64,000 nucleotides of DNA from Acidithiobacillus marinus (GTDB lineage: Bacteria > Pseudomonadota > Gammaproteobacteria > Acidithiobacillales > Acidithiobacillaceae). The translations under genes and the position numbers were made by a program. The notes under the pieces were generated by a model. It made no database searches, was not told where the DNA came from, and worked only from the letters and a program-made list of their open reading frames with translations. The stretch covers positions 85,095 to 149,094 of the forward strand of contig NZ_MXAV01000036.1 in NCBI RefSeq assembly GCF_002847505.1, in the 5' to 3' direction. Below, one piece after another: positions 34,720 to 43,349 of the stretch (position 1 is the first letter of the stretch; each line of letters starts with the position of its first letter).

Positions 34720-36230
34720 GTCGCACCTTGAAGATGGCGACGAATATGCGGGCTGACGCGTAAAGCATTGGCCATGATGGTTAGCGACGGATTGACCGCA
34801 CTGATAGAAGGCATAAAGCTGGCATCCACTACATAAAGATTATCGAGATCATGGGTCTTGCAGTAAGGATCAAGTACATTGTCGCCGGGGTCCTCGCCAA
34901 AGCGACAAGTCCCGACTTGATGAGCGGTGGCAGAAATATCCATGGCCTGAAAGAAAACCCCCAGAAATCCGGCTTTCTGCAGAATCTCCCGCCATTTCTG
35001 GCAAAGGCGGCGATGACTTTCGCGATTTTTGGGATTCCAGGTAAGGCGGATGTTGCCATCCGTATCGAGAGTGACGCGATTATTCGGATCGGGCAGGTCT
35101 TCAGTAGTCAGCCACCAATCCACGGAATGGCTGGCCGTCCAGGCGCTCATAGGAATAGGCATCAGCGGCCGTTGGGCGTGGAGCAGGCCGGGAGTCACCT
35201 TACCCAAACCCTGTATATGCCCCAATGGGTAAGGATAATCGGGGTCACCAGAGTGTTCATAAAAATCGTTCAGCGCCAGGGTTTTTTGAAAAATACTGCG
35301 ATTTTCCCGACCTGGCTTGATGGCCATGCAGGCACTATTGAGGTGACACATATAATTGCGCCCGACCTGATCACTATGATTGGCCAGTCCGGTGGGGTAT
35401 TTTTCGGAGGCCGAAGCCAACAGAATAGCAGCGCTGTTGACCGCTCCGGCAGCCAGAACCACGAGGCGGGCGGTAAACAATCCCTGGTCGGTTTCGACCG
35501 ATTCCACGGATTTTCCATTTTTACTGTGGATCAGGCGCCGCACCCGATGGCCGGTTAAAATCCGCACGTTAGGATGTTTCAATGCAGGTCGTACACCACA
35601 TACTTCGGCATCACCCTTGGCATGCAGCATGCATGGAAAGCCGTCGCAGGTTGGGCAGCGTACGCAAGGACTATGTTCCGGATCATCCTCCAGGCGATGC
35701 AGAGCCAAGGGGAGGGGGAATGGATGATAGCCCATGCCGCGCAGGGCCTTATCCACCTCAGCAATATCTTCATCATGGGGAAAAGGCGGGTAAGGATAAG
35801 GCTTGCGGGCTGCTTCGGTAGGATCGGCACCAGCCTCGCCGTGGGTGAAATACCAGTTCTCGGCGGCATCATAAAAAGGGGCCAGATCCTCATAACGGAT
35901 AGGCCAGGCGCGGGTTTCACCACCCTGATGCTGACGAACGGTAAAATCCTTTGCGCGGCGACGCAGAACCGCCGCTCCATAAAACTTGGTGTTGCCACCC
36001 ACATGATAGCCGGTGACTGGAGAAAAGACCTTGCCGTGCTGATCGCGCCATTGTTCATCAGTATGGTAGCGATGCTCGCCGAAAACGGTTTGCGGGTCCC
36101 AGTTGCCCCATTCTCTGGGCAGGTAATCGCCTCTTTCGAGGATCAGTATTTGTAGACCAGAGTCCGCCAGCGCACGGGCTAATGTTCCCCCACCCGCGCC
36201 GCTGCCGATAATAATGACATCGGCATCCAT
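34716..36230 (-). CDS. GMC-family FAD oxidoreductase
   Basis: The 504-residue protein has an FAD motif (VIIIGSGAGGGTLARALAD), a GYHVGGNTKFYGAAVLRRRA FAD-contact loop, and the GMC C-terminal active site: TAHQVGTCRFG with the catalytic His and AVNPSLTIMANALR. A cysteine cluster CVRCPTCDGFPC (about residues 200-211) is unusual for glucose oxidase but occurs in gluconate-dehydrogenase-type and related GMC proteins. No signal peptide is seen. It likely oxidises an alcohol or sugar in the glucan-glucose pathway of this operon. The gap to the SDR gene is 4 bases. Confidence 0.88.
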   Translation of the reverse strand: MDADVIIIGSGAGGGTLARALADSGLQILILERGDYLPREWGNWDPQTVFGEHRYHTDEQWRDQHGKVFSPVTGYHVGGNTKFYGAAVLRRRAKDFTVRQHQGGETRAWPIRYEDLAPFYDAAENWYFTHGEAGADPTEAARKPYPYPPFPHDEDIAEVDKALRGMGYHPFPLPLALHRLEDDPEHSPCVRCPTCDGFPCMLHAKGDAEVCGVRPALKHPNVRILTGHRVRRLIHSKNGKSVESVETDQGLFTARLVVLAAGAVNSAAILLASASEKYPTGLANHSDQVGRNYMCHLNSACMAIKPGRENRSIFQKTLALNDFYEHSGDPDYPYPLGHIQGLGKVTPGLLHAQRPLMPIPMSAWTASHSVDWWLTTEDLPDPNNRVTLDTDGNIRLTWNPKNRESHRRLCQKWREILQKAGFLGVFFQAMDISATAHQVGTCRFGEDPGDNVLDPYCKTHDLDNLYVVDASFMPSISAVNPSLTIMANALRVSPHIRRHLQGAT

Positions 36231-36234
36231 TGCC

Positions 36235-37020
36235 TCATCCTCCGTGGCGGAAGTCCGGATAAATCAGCATGCCACCGTCTACTGCAAGAGTGGTGCCGGT
36301 GATGTAACTGGCCAGATCGCTGGCCAGAAAAGCCACGACGTTGCCAATTTCCTGGGGTTTGCCAAGACGTCCCATGGATATTTTCTTGTCGAGATCTTTC
36401 AGTGACTGGGGGTCGCTCCAGACCGATTCATTGATGGGCGTTTGAATGGCACCAGGGGCGAGAGCCACTACACGAATGCCTTTATCCGCAGTTTCCTGGG
36501 CCAGGGTCTTGGTAAACATGGATAAACCTGCCTTGGCACTGGTGTAGGCACTATAACCTTCCCAGGGGATGAATTCGTGCACGGAGGTGACATTGATAAT
36601 GACCCCGCGCTGCAGTTTTTCCATACGCGGAATGGCGGCCCGGGCGCAGTAATATGGCCCGAGCAGGTCGACACTCAAGACTTTTTCCCAGATTTGCGGA
36701 TCATCATCCCCCACCAGTGCACGCGGCCCGTCCATGCCCGCATTGTTGACGAGAATGTCGAGACCGCCAAAAGCCTGCTCAATCTGCTGCACCAGTTTTT
36801 CCACAGCAGCGGGATCGGAAATATCCGCCTGAAAAGGCTGGGCTTTGCCGCCTGCTTTGCTGATGCTGTCTACCACGGCATCCGCCTCATCCTTGCCCTT
36901 GCGGTAATGCACGGCCACTTGCGCCCCTGCTGCTGCCAGGGTTTCTGCAATAGCCCGTCCCAGGCCACCGCTGGCCCCGGTCACCAACGCCCGTCTGCCC
37001 TGTAAGTCTAATTGGATCAT
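36235..37020 (-). CDS. Short-chain dehydrogenase, glucose 1-dehydrogenase-like
   Basis: The 261-residue SDR has the cofactor motif TGASGGLGRAIAETL, NNAGMDGP, catalytic Ser (NVTSVHEFIPW), YSAYTSAKAGL with Tyr and Lys, and a C-terminal YITGTTLAVDGGM. The overall pattern (RKGKDEADAVV, GGM ending) fits the bacterial glucose 1-dehydrogenase branch, which oxidises beta-glucose to gluconolactone with NAD(P). The start overlaps the GH15 stop by 4 bases (ATGA), so the two are translationally coupled: glucoamylase would give glucose, and this enzyme would oxidise it. Confidence 0.9.
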   Translation of the reverse strand: MIQLDLQGRRALVTGASGGLGRAIAETLAAAGAQVAVHYRKGKDEADAVVDSISKAGGKAQPFQADISDPAAVEKLVQQIEQAFGGLDILVNNAGMDGPRALVGDDDPQIWEKVLSVDLLGPYYCARAAIPRMEKLQRGVIINVTSVHEFIPWEGYSAYTSAKAGLSMFTKTLAQETADKGIRVVALAPGAIQTPINESVWSDPQSLKDLDKKISMGRLGKPQEIGNVVAFLASDLASYITGTTLAVDGGMLIYPDFRHGG

Positions 37021-39380
37021 GACGCTGCTCCTGTAATATCCAGATGAAAATCCTCGCCGAGCCAGTCACCACTATCCTGCCAGCGGATGGTGAATTGCAC
37101 GGATTCGCCTTCGCTGAGCGAGCCGAGCGGTAAAATGGCGACATGCCCCAATTCCCAGTCTTCCGAGTGCAGATCCTGCACATCCTGCCAGCCATTGACG
37201 CCCCAGTGGACGGTAAATGGAGCACGTAGCAGCACCCGGAGTTCCTGACCGGCGGGCAAGTGCTGAGGCCTTTGTCGCAAACGCCAGAGCCGGTAGGCAA
37301 TTGCGGGTTTTTTTCCTTGATAGCGCTTCCAGGTGGCTGCCGGCCGATCGACGGGTTCGCCCTTTATGTAACTGTGACAAAGCTTGATATATTCACCGTG
37401 CGCCCAGACCAGGGGCATGGCCGAACCACTGGGGTGTCCGGGTGCCAGACCTTTTTCCGGAATCGGATCAGACTCCCAGATTTGTTCCGGCAGTAGTCCC
37501 CCCTTGCCGGTCATGGCCGCCATGGCATTGATATAGGGCAGGGCATCCTCCCCGGCGCTGAGAGCATAGTGCCCGCGTTCTCCCACCAGGAGCGGCCAAC
37601 CCCGACCAACGCCGGTGCCATCAAAAGGGCTGCCATCGCGATGCTCGCCATAGCCATCGCCGTTGTAACGATGCCAGACCGGTCCGCTGGGTGTATCGGA
37701 TTTGAGCAGCGCATCCATGATTTTGACGGAAGCAACGATGTGCGGATCTTCGGCGCTCCGCAGTCCATAACGGACGAGCTGCAGAAAATCATTAGCGATC
37801 TGGTCGCAGGCAGGCAGGTGTGGATCATGGGCCCGATTTTTGATCAGCACCCACTCATCCTTGGCACCGTCCTGTATCAGCACATCTTCCGGGGTGATCC
37901 GCACAAAATATCCTGGCACCTGATATTTTTTGGCAAGATCGGTATCTTTGACAAAAGTCCAGTCTTCTAAGCGCGCATTCCAGTAATCTGCCAGCATCAG
38001 GGCATAATCGGCAGTTTTGCCACCCAGCAGTTCAGCGCCTTCGACCAAAGCTGCAATGGCAACCGCCAGAGTGAATGGGTTGACGCCGCCGTCTTCTTCC
38101 CAGCGATCCTGGCCCGTGACCGGTCCCTCATGCGCGATGAAATGCAGGGCACGACGGACCATGTCATTGACGGCAACGTCACCGAGGACCTTATGCTGTT
38201 TCAATAGCGCTGCAAGCAGAATGGGGAAACCCGTTTCATCCAGCTGGACACCCTGCCAGAAAGGTTTGCCACCCAGCCATTGATTTTGCAACCAATGGCC
38301 ATTGGCCTGCTGGGTACTGATGAGATAAGTCAGTACCTGTCTGGCCTCCTCGCTTGCTCCCATGGCCACCAATGCTCCGGCACTTTCCACCAGATCCCGG
38401 GACCAGACCAGATGATAACCTCCACGACTGGTGCTGGCTTCTCCCCAGGGAACCGAAAGGCTGGCGACCAAGGCACCGGGAAAAGTACGGTCTTCGTGTA
38501 CTTTGAGGATATTGCTGGAGCGTGCATAGAGGGTTTGGGCAACTTCCGGAAGCTTGCTGGCAAAATTCCGAGGACGGGGATGTTTCTTGTGCCAGGCCAG
38601 CCATAAATCGGTGTAGCGGCTCGTGGTGGCTGTGAAGCCGTTAGCCAGGGCACTCCAGGCGTTGGTGGCGGCAGCCTCCTTGCTGGAGCCCAGCCCCAAG
38701 GCCAGAGTGCCCTGTTGCGGCATTTGTCCGGCCAGGGCTACTTCACCTGGACCTGCCTCCTGATATTCCCAGGACATGCGTCCATGGGCATGAAAATCCT
38801 GCCATAAATCACTGGCACCGACTTCTCCCACGCTGCAGCGTTGCAGGGCGGCATATCCTTCAGCATTGCGACAGGCCAAGGCCAGCCCAAAGGGTCCTTG
38901 TTCTGCCCAGAGGACCTGACGGCCTTCCCAATTCCCGACCCAGGCGCGATTATGCTCGGCATCTTCTCCCAGTCTTGCAGAGCAGAGGAGGTAGGGTTGT
39001 AATCCTGGATCACCTTCCAGCTGAAAATCGATCAGCAACACATCGCGGTCGGGATCGGCACAGATTTTGAGGGTGAAATCAAAACGTTCGTGGTGATGGC
39101 GGATAATGGGCAGGGGAACATAGGGATCATCCAGCTCCAGTGCTGGTTCAGGGAGGGCCTTCAATTCCTGCCAGAAACCCTGGTCATCCGCGATGATGAA
39201 GCCCAGATCACGAATTTGCGGAATATCAATGCGCGGATAGAAAACTTCGGTAATGATGCCGCTGCCTGTGGTGAACCACAGTTTGCTGCTACCCAGCGCC
39301 GTTCCTACACAGGATTTTTGCGCGGTGGACCATACCGGATGACGCCATTGTGCCTCCGGTGCTTTTTGGACTGTATTCAT
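37017..39380 (-). CDS. Glycoside hydrolase family 15 glucoamylase/glucodextranase-like
   Basis: The 787-residue protein has an N-terminal beta domain (about 20-280: LWFTTGSGIITEVFYPRIDI) of the glucodextranase type and an (alpha/alpha)6 GH15 domain (about 290-680). The general acid lies in GQDRWEEDGGVNPFT and the base in WAHGEYIKLCHS. A short C-terminal beta domain ends the protein. No signal peptide is visible, so an intracellular role such as glycogen or maltodextrin turnover is likely. It releases beta-glucose from glucan ends. AGGAG precedes the ATG. It leads a five-gene operon (GH15, SDR, GMC, MFS, NDH-2). Confidence 0.93.
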   Translation of the reverse strand: MNTVQKAPEAQWRHPVWSTAQKSCVGTALGSSKLWFTTGSGIITEVFYPRIDIPQIRDLGFIIADDQGFWQELKALPEPALELDDPYVPLPIIRHHHERFDFTLKICADPDRDVLLIDFQLEGDPGLQPYLLCSARLGEDAEHNRAWVGNWEGRQVLWAEQGPFGLALACRNAEGYAALQRCSVGEVGASDLWQDFHAHGRMSWEYQEAGPGEVALAGQMPQQGTLALGLGSSKEAAATNAWSALANGFTATTSRYTDLWLAWHKKHPRPRNFASKLPEVAQTLYARSSNILKVHEDRTFPGALVASLSVPWGEASTSRGGYHLVWSRDLVESAGALVAMGASEEARQVLTYLISTQQANGHWLQNQWLGGKPFWQGVQLDETGFPILLAALLKQHKVLGDVAVNDMVRRALHFIAHEGPVTGQDRWEEDGGVNPFTLAVAIAALVEGAELLGGKTADYALMLADYWNARLEDWTFVKDTDLAKKYQVPGYFVRITPEDVLIQDGAKDEWVLIKNRAHDPHLPACDQIANDFLQLVRYGLRSAEDPHIVASVKIMDALLKSDTPSGPVWHRYNGDGYGEHRDGSPFDGTGVGRGWPLLVGERGHYALSAGEDALPYINAMAAMTGKGGLLPEQIWESDPIPEKGLAPGHPSGSAMPLVWAHGEYIKLCHSYIKGEPVDRPAATWKRYQGKKPAIAYRLWRLRQRPQHLPAGQELRVLLRAPFTVHWGVNGWQDVQDLHSEDWELGHVAILPLGSLSEGESVQFTIRWQDSGDWLGEDFHLDITGAAS

Positions 39381-39487
39381 GGAATAACTCCTGAATGTCT
39401 GTCTACGGATTTAAAGCACCGGTCAAGTTTTGCTCAAGACATATTTAGCGTTACCACTCCGGTACTATGCTCTCAAAGTGAACGGAA

Positions 39488-40339
39488 TCAATCTTTATGC
39501 TTGGGCAGAACGCCCGCTTTTTCGAGGTAAACCGGTAATACCGCCACAACCCGCATGCCTCTCTGCACGTCCGGATCCTTGAGCATGTGATAAAGACCCG
39601 ATAAACCTCCGGCTTTGCCGGTGGCTTCGTGTTCTGCGGCATCAGCCAGTGCTGCCGCCATGAGCCGACCGCTATGCATCAGGCTGGCGGCGGTATTCAG
39701 TACCGGGCTCCCCTGACTTTGCTGCACGAATTGCCCCACGAGACTTTCCAGGTCAATGGTTTCCGCAAAAAGACCGACCTGGCGACTGAGATCTGCGACC
39801 CGCTGTAAGTTGCCATCTTCCTGCAATTGTTTGAGCAGGCGCAGGGCTTCGACAATAGTGGTATCCGCCGAGGTTTCCTGCCAGAGATCACCCAGTTCCT
39901 TGACCTTGGCGACCACAGCACCGCCCGCTGGTCCCTGCATGAACTCCAGAACGGCGTGGAGTTTCGGGACGATTTCACCCAGTAGCTGAAGTGCTGACAT
40001 CCACTCCGCCAGGGGAAGTTCATGTAGTTTGGCGAGGAGAATGGGAATATAGGGCTTTAATAATGCGACGCTTTCTGCCAAAAAAGCCGCGTTATCCCGA
40101 ATGAGTGATAACAGTCCACTTTCGCGCAGAACCTTGAGCGTCTCCAACAGTTCTTCAATGCTGCCTTCCAGATTGAAGCGTTCATCCCAGCGACCGGCTT
40201 TCAGGGCCAGGTCCATGGGTAAATTTCCCGCTGGACTCTCCATGAAGCTCGCGCCGCCGTGGGCAAGGTCGCCCAAACGGGCAAGACCTGCCCACTGTTC
40301 TGGTGTGAGTTGCGGGGTGAAAGATTCTTGTGCTGCCAT
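39488..40339 (-). CDS. DUF1641 protein next to SQR
   Basis: The 283-residue protein is helical and charged, with LLDSL-type repeats (LLETLKVLRESGLLSLIRDN, AASLMHSGRLMAAALADAAE) and a C-terminal DUF1641 segment (GGLSGLYHMLKDPDVQRGMR, VVAVLPVYLEKAG). The DUF1641 domain is often beside sulfide:quinone reductase and related flavoproteins in bacteria and archaea; it may anchor or regulate the flavoprotein. GGGAGA lies before the ATG. A hairpin terminator between sqr and this gene means it may be transcribed only in part from the sqr promoter. Confidence 0.85.
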   Translation of the reverse strand: MAAQESFTPQLTPEQWAGLARLGDLAHGGASFMESPAGNLPMDLALKAGRWDERFNLEGSIEELLETLKVLRESGLLSLIRDNAAFLAESVALLKPYIPILLAKLHELPLAEWMSALQLLGEIVPKLHAVLEFMQGPAGGAVVAKVKELGDLWQETSADTTIVEALRLLKQLQEDGNLQRVADLSRQVGLFAETIDLESLVGQFVQQSQGSPVLNTAASLMHSGRLMAAALADAAEHEATGKAGGLSGLYHMLKDPDVQRGMRVVAVLPVYLEKAGVLPKHKD

Positions 40340-40378
40340 AATGCATCTCCCTTGATTTATATCTGGCCAATAATAAAA

Positions 40379-40402
40379 GAGGGCCTCGCGGCCCTCGTTT
40401 TT
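40379..40402 (-). terminator. Hairpin terminator between sqr and DUF1641
   Basis: GAGGGCC-TCGC-GGCCCTC forms a 7-bp stem right after the sqr stop. Reading minus it is followed by TTTTATT; on the plus strand it is followed by GTTTTTT, so it could stop transcription both ways. It may set the ratio of SQR to DUF1641. Confidence 0.7.
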
Positions 40403-41689
40403 TCAGGCTGCGAAAAGTTTTTCAGCCAAGAGTTTTGAGGCATCCAAACCCCATTCCGGCATTTTACCTTTCGTCTTGAAGAAGAGATTTTTGTATTGCA
40501 TTTTCAGCAGGAAGGGCATATGACCCATCTTCAGAACTTGATCAGGACCACCGAACCAACTGTTGGAGCGGATATAAAAAGCCTGATTGTTTCCCATGTC
40601 ACCAATACAATAGACAACTGGTTCCAAAGGTTTATCGGCTTCAGCCGGCGTCATTTTGCCCATGTCCTTGGCAATTTGCTTGGCCACAATCTCGCTCTGG
40701 GCATGACCGATACCACCCAATTTCGGGACGGTAATGGCTGCCGCGTCCCCTGCTGCAAACACCTGGGGATACTTGGGGTTGCGCATGGTCACATCGGTGA
40801 TCACAAAGCCTTCGTTATCACTGATGGGCAAGCCTTTCATGAAATCATGGGGAACCCAGTCCGGAAACACCAGTTTCAGTTCGGCTTCAATATTTTTGCC
40901 GCTGGCCAGTTCAACCCCATCTTTGGTGATCCGAGTAATGTCCTTGGCTTCATTGACATAGTTGAAACCCATGCCACCGGCAATTTCCAGCAGCTTGCCC
41001 ACCACTTTTTCACCGGCATCTTCGGCAATCAGAGAAGCCGGAGTGAACACCGTGATTTTATCCGGTCCACCTTTGCCATGTTGACCCAGCCAGGTGGCCA
41101 TGGACAGCATGGTTTCCACGGGCGGGCCTTCGCAGGCGGCTTCGGCGCTGGGGAAAGCGTGCCCGCCATAGAGTTTGATGTCCTTGGTGCCGTCCCCCTG
41201 ATGGAAGCGCGCCGAACCGATGGCTACGGGACCACCCTTGTATTCATTGGCCAGGAAGTGGCGCAACTTATTGCCATAGTAGAAATCGCTGACCGTGTGA
41301 CCGTGTTCGGCAAAACCTTCGATTTTGTCATAGGCCAGACGATTGCCGACGGCTACGACCAGATAGTCATAGGCCATGCTTTCAGGAGCAGCACCCGGAC
41401 GTTCGCTCGGTACGAAATCCACCTTCTTCGCATCGGGATCAATGGCCTTGATTTCGGCTTGAATAAACCCGATATCGTCTTCATCCAAGGTGCTGGGAAT
41501 GTCCATAGCCAGGGTCTTGCTGGGATCGCGGCCTTCAAACACTTCTGCAGGGACGTTTGGTACAAATAACAGGAAATTTTTACGATCAATAACGGTGATA
41601 CGTACCGCTTCGCCACAGAACTCACGTATTTTCTGTGCAGAGGCGAGACCGGCAAAGTTACCACCAAGAACGACAACATGAGGCTTCAT
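40403..41689 (-). CDS. sqr: Sulfide:quinone oxidoreductase-like flavoprotein
   Basis: The 428-residue protein starts at 41689 (MKPHVVVLGGNFAGLASAQK), set by GGAGGG upstream. It has an FAD motif (VVLGGNFAGLASA), the FVPNVPAEVFEG segment, a second dinucleotide region, and FAAGDAAAITVPKLGG near the end. Three cysteines are present (REFCGEA, EAACEGPP, VVYCIGD). The C-terminal part matches SQR-type membrane-binding helices (LKMQYKNLFFKTKG). The spacing differs from classic type I SQR, so a type III or related form is likely. SQR oxidises sulfide to sulfur or polysulfide and reduces quinone. With DUF1641 it is a known neighbour pair; with SOR it would close the sulfide loop. Confidence 0.85.
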   Translation of the reverse strand: MKPHVVVLGGNFAGLASAQKIREFCGEAVRITVIDRKNFLLFVPNVPAEVFEGRDPSKTLAMDIPSTLDEDDIGFIQAEIKAIDPDAKKVDFVPSERPGAAPESMAYDYLVVAVGNRLAYDKIEGFAEHGHTVSDFYYGNKLRHFLANEYKGGPVAIGSARFHQGDGTKDIKLYGGHAFPSAEAACEGPPVETMLSMATWLGQHGKGGPDKITVFTPASLIAEDAGEKVVGKLLEIAGGMGFNYVNEAKDITRITKDGVELASGKNIEAELKLVFPDWVPHDFMKGLPISDNEGFVITDVTMRNPKYPQVFAAGDAAAITVPKLGGIGHAQSEIVAKQIAKDMGKMTPAEADKPLEPVVYCIGDMGNNQAFYIRSNSWFGGPDQVLKMGHMPFLLKMQYKNLFFKTKGKMPEWGLDASKLLAEKLFAA

Positions 41690-41905
41690 ATATGTTCCCT
41701 CCGTTTTTTCGTCATGAAATTGCAATAATCAACATCCACACAAATGAATGTCTCCTAAGTAAGAGTAGTAGATAATCGTAAAAGTTCAACAAGCAAATTT
41801 TATGACAATGGAAATGGATCTTTATATTCGCAGGGTTTTATATTTTTATCGCCTTATAAATGCTTGTAGATTATTGAGATGGTTTTGCTCTGAAATAAAT
41901 TTTAT

Positions 41906-43339
41906 TCAGGTTTTTTTCTTCAGATTCTGAAAAACATCCAGGGCTTTTTGCCGCGCCTGGGCATGATCCACCGTGGGCAGGGGGTAATCGACGCCCAAGC
42001 TGATCTTAGCCTGAGCGAGAATGTTTGCTTCGGCCATCCAGGGTTGATGAATGTAGCGATCGGGAAGGGCAGCAAGCTCCGGTAACCAGCGACGCAAATA
42101 GTCGCCCTGAGGATCGAATTTTTCGCTCTGTAACACTGGGTTGAAAATCCTGAAATAGGGTGCTGCATCCGCTCCAGAGCCAGCAACCCATTGCCAGGAG
42201 GCACTGTTATTGGCTTCATCAAAGTCCAGCAAGGTATCCTGAAACCAGGCTTCGCCTTTGCGCCAGTCTACGAACAAATCTTTGATGAGAAAACTGGCGC
42301 AAATCATGCGGACCCGGTTGTGCATCCAGCCGCTCTGCCAGAGTTCACGCATTCCGGCATCCACAATGGGATAGCCGGTCTGGCCGCGTTGCCAGGCATA
42401 CAGAAGTTTTTCATTGTTCTGCCAGGGAAAATCGGCGAATTCCGGACGGAGCGGCGTATCGGGCAAATTGGGAAAGTGAAAAAGCAGATGCCAGGAAAAC
42501 TCACGCCAGCCCAGTTCCCGCAGAAAATGCTCTCCCTGGGCAGCAAGCTCCGGATGATTGGCCAGATGGGACTGGGTTTCCTGCCAGATTTGTCGGGGAC
42601 TGATTTCACCGTGTGCCAGATAAGGAGAGAGTCTGGAGACAGAAGGCTGGGCCGGAAAGTCTCGACCTTTACTGTAGTTGAGCAGTCCTTCCTCCAGAAA
42701 TGCATGCAATCGGATATGTGCGCCCGATTCTCCCGGCTCCCAGAATTCCGGGAAGCGGCTGGCCCAGTCGGGTTGTTGCGGAAGCAACTGCCAACTGCTC
42801 AGGGATTCACTGCTTAACTGCTGTGTCAGTTCAGGTGCTAAAGGCTGTAGATCCGCTTGTGGTAAAGCCGGAGCTACCGAAAAACGGGCCATCAGGCTTT
42901 TCCAGAAAGGCGTAAAAACCTTGTAGGGTTGCTGATCATGATGATGCAGCCAGGGTTCAACCAGACAGTCTCCGGGAAAGGAGCGCACCGACAGTCCTCT
43001 GGCCTGTAAGTCCGCCTTGATGGCGGTATCCTGAGCCATGCCACGGGGGTCATAACGACGATTCCAAGCCACTCCATCTACCGCTATGGTATCGATTATT
43101 TCCTGCAGAATCTGCAGGGGATCCCCGCGCCGCAGTAGCAATGGTAATCGCAAGGCTGCCAGTGATTCTGCGAGTTTATGGAGGCTTTGATGCCGCCACC
43201 ATAATTCCGCAGCCCCAGAGGACTCATGGGGATCGAGAATATACAGTGGGATTACCGCACCTTCCTGAGCGGCTTCCCATAAAGCTGGATGATCCGTAAG
43301 GCGCAGGTCCCGACGAAACCAGACAATCGTGACAGTCAT
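41906..43339 (-). CDS. phrB: Deoxyribodipyrimidine photolyase (class I)
   Basis: The 477-residue protein starts MTVTIVWFRRDLRLTDHPAL and ends with the FAD-binding core. The photolyase signatures are present: YSKGRDFPAQPSVSRLSPYL, REFSWHLLFHF, and WQRGQTGYPIVDAGMRELWQ with WMHNRVRMICASFLIKDL. It repairs cyclobutane pyrimidine dimers using blue light. It follows mrcA by 10 bases and is probably cotranscribed with it. The intergenic region downstream up to sqr is AT-rich. Confidence 0.96.
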   Translation of the reverse strand: MTVTIVWFRRDLRLTDHPALWEAAQEGAVIPLYILDPHESSGAAELWWRHQSLHKLAESLAALRLPLLLRRGDPLQILQEIIDTIAVDGVAWNRRYDPRGMAQDTAIKADLQARGLSVRSFPGDCLVEPWLHHHDQQPYKVFTPFWKSLMARFSVAPALPQADLQPLAPELTQQLSSESLSSWQLLPQQPDWASRFPEFWEPGESGAHIRLHAFLEEGLLNYSKGRDFPAQPSVSRLSPYLAHGEISPRQIWQETQSHLANHPELAAQGEHFLRELGWREFSWHLLFHFPNLPDTPLRPEFADFPWQNNEKLLYAWQRGQTGYPIVDAGMRELWQSGWMHNRVRMICASFLIKDLFVDWRKGEAWFQDTLLDFDEANNSASWQWVAGSGADAAPYFRIFNPVLQSEKFDPQGDYLRRWLPELAALPDRYIHQPWMAEANILAQAKISLGVDYPLPTVDHAQARQKALDVFQNLKKKT

Positions 43340-43349
43340 GTTTTAGGCC

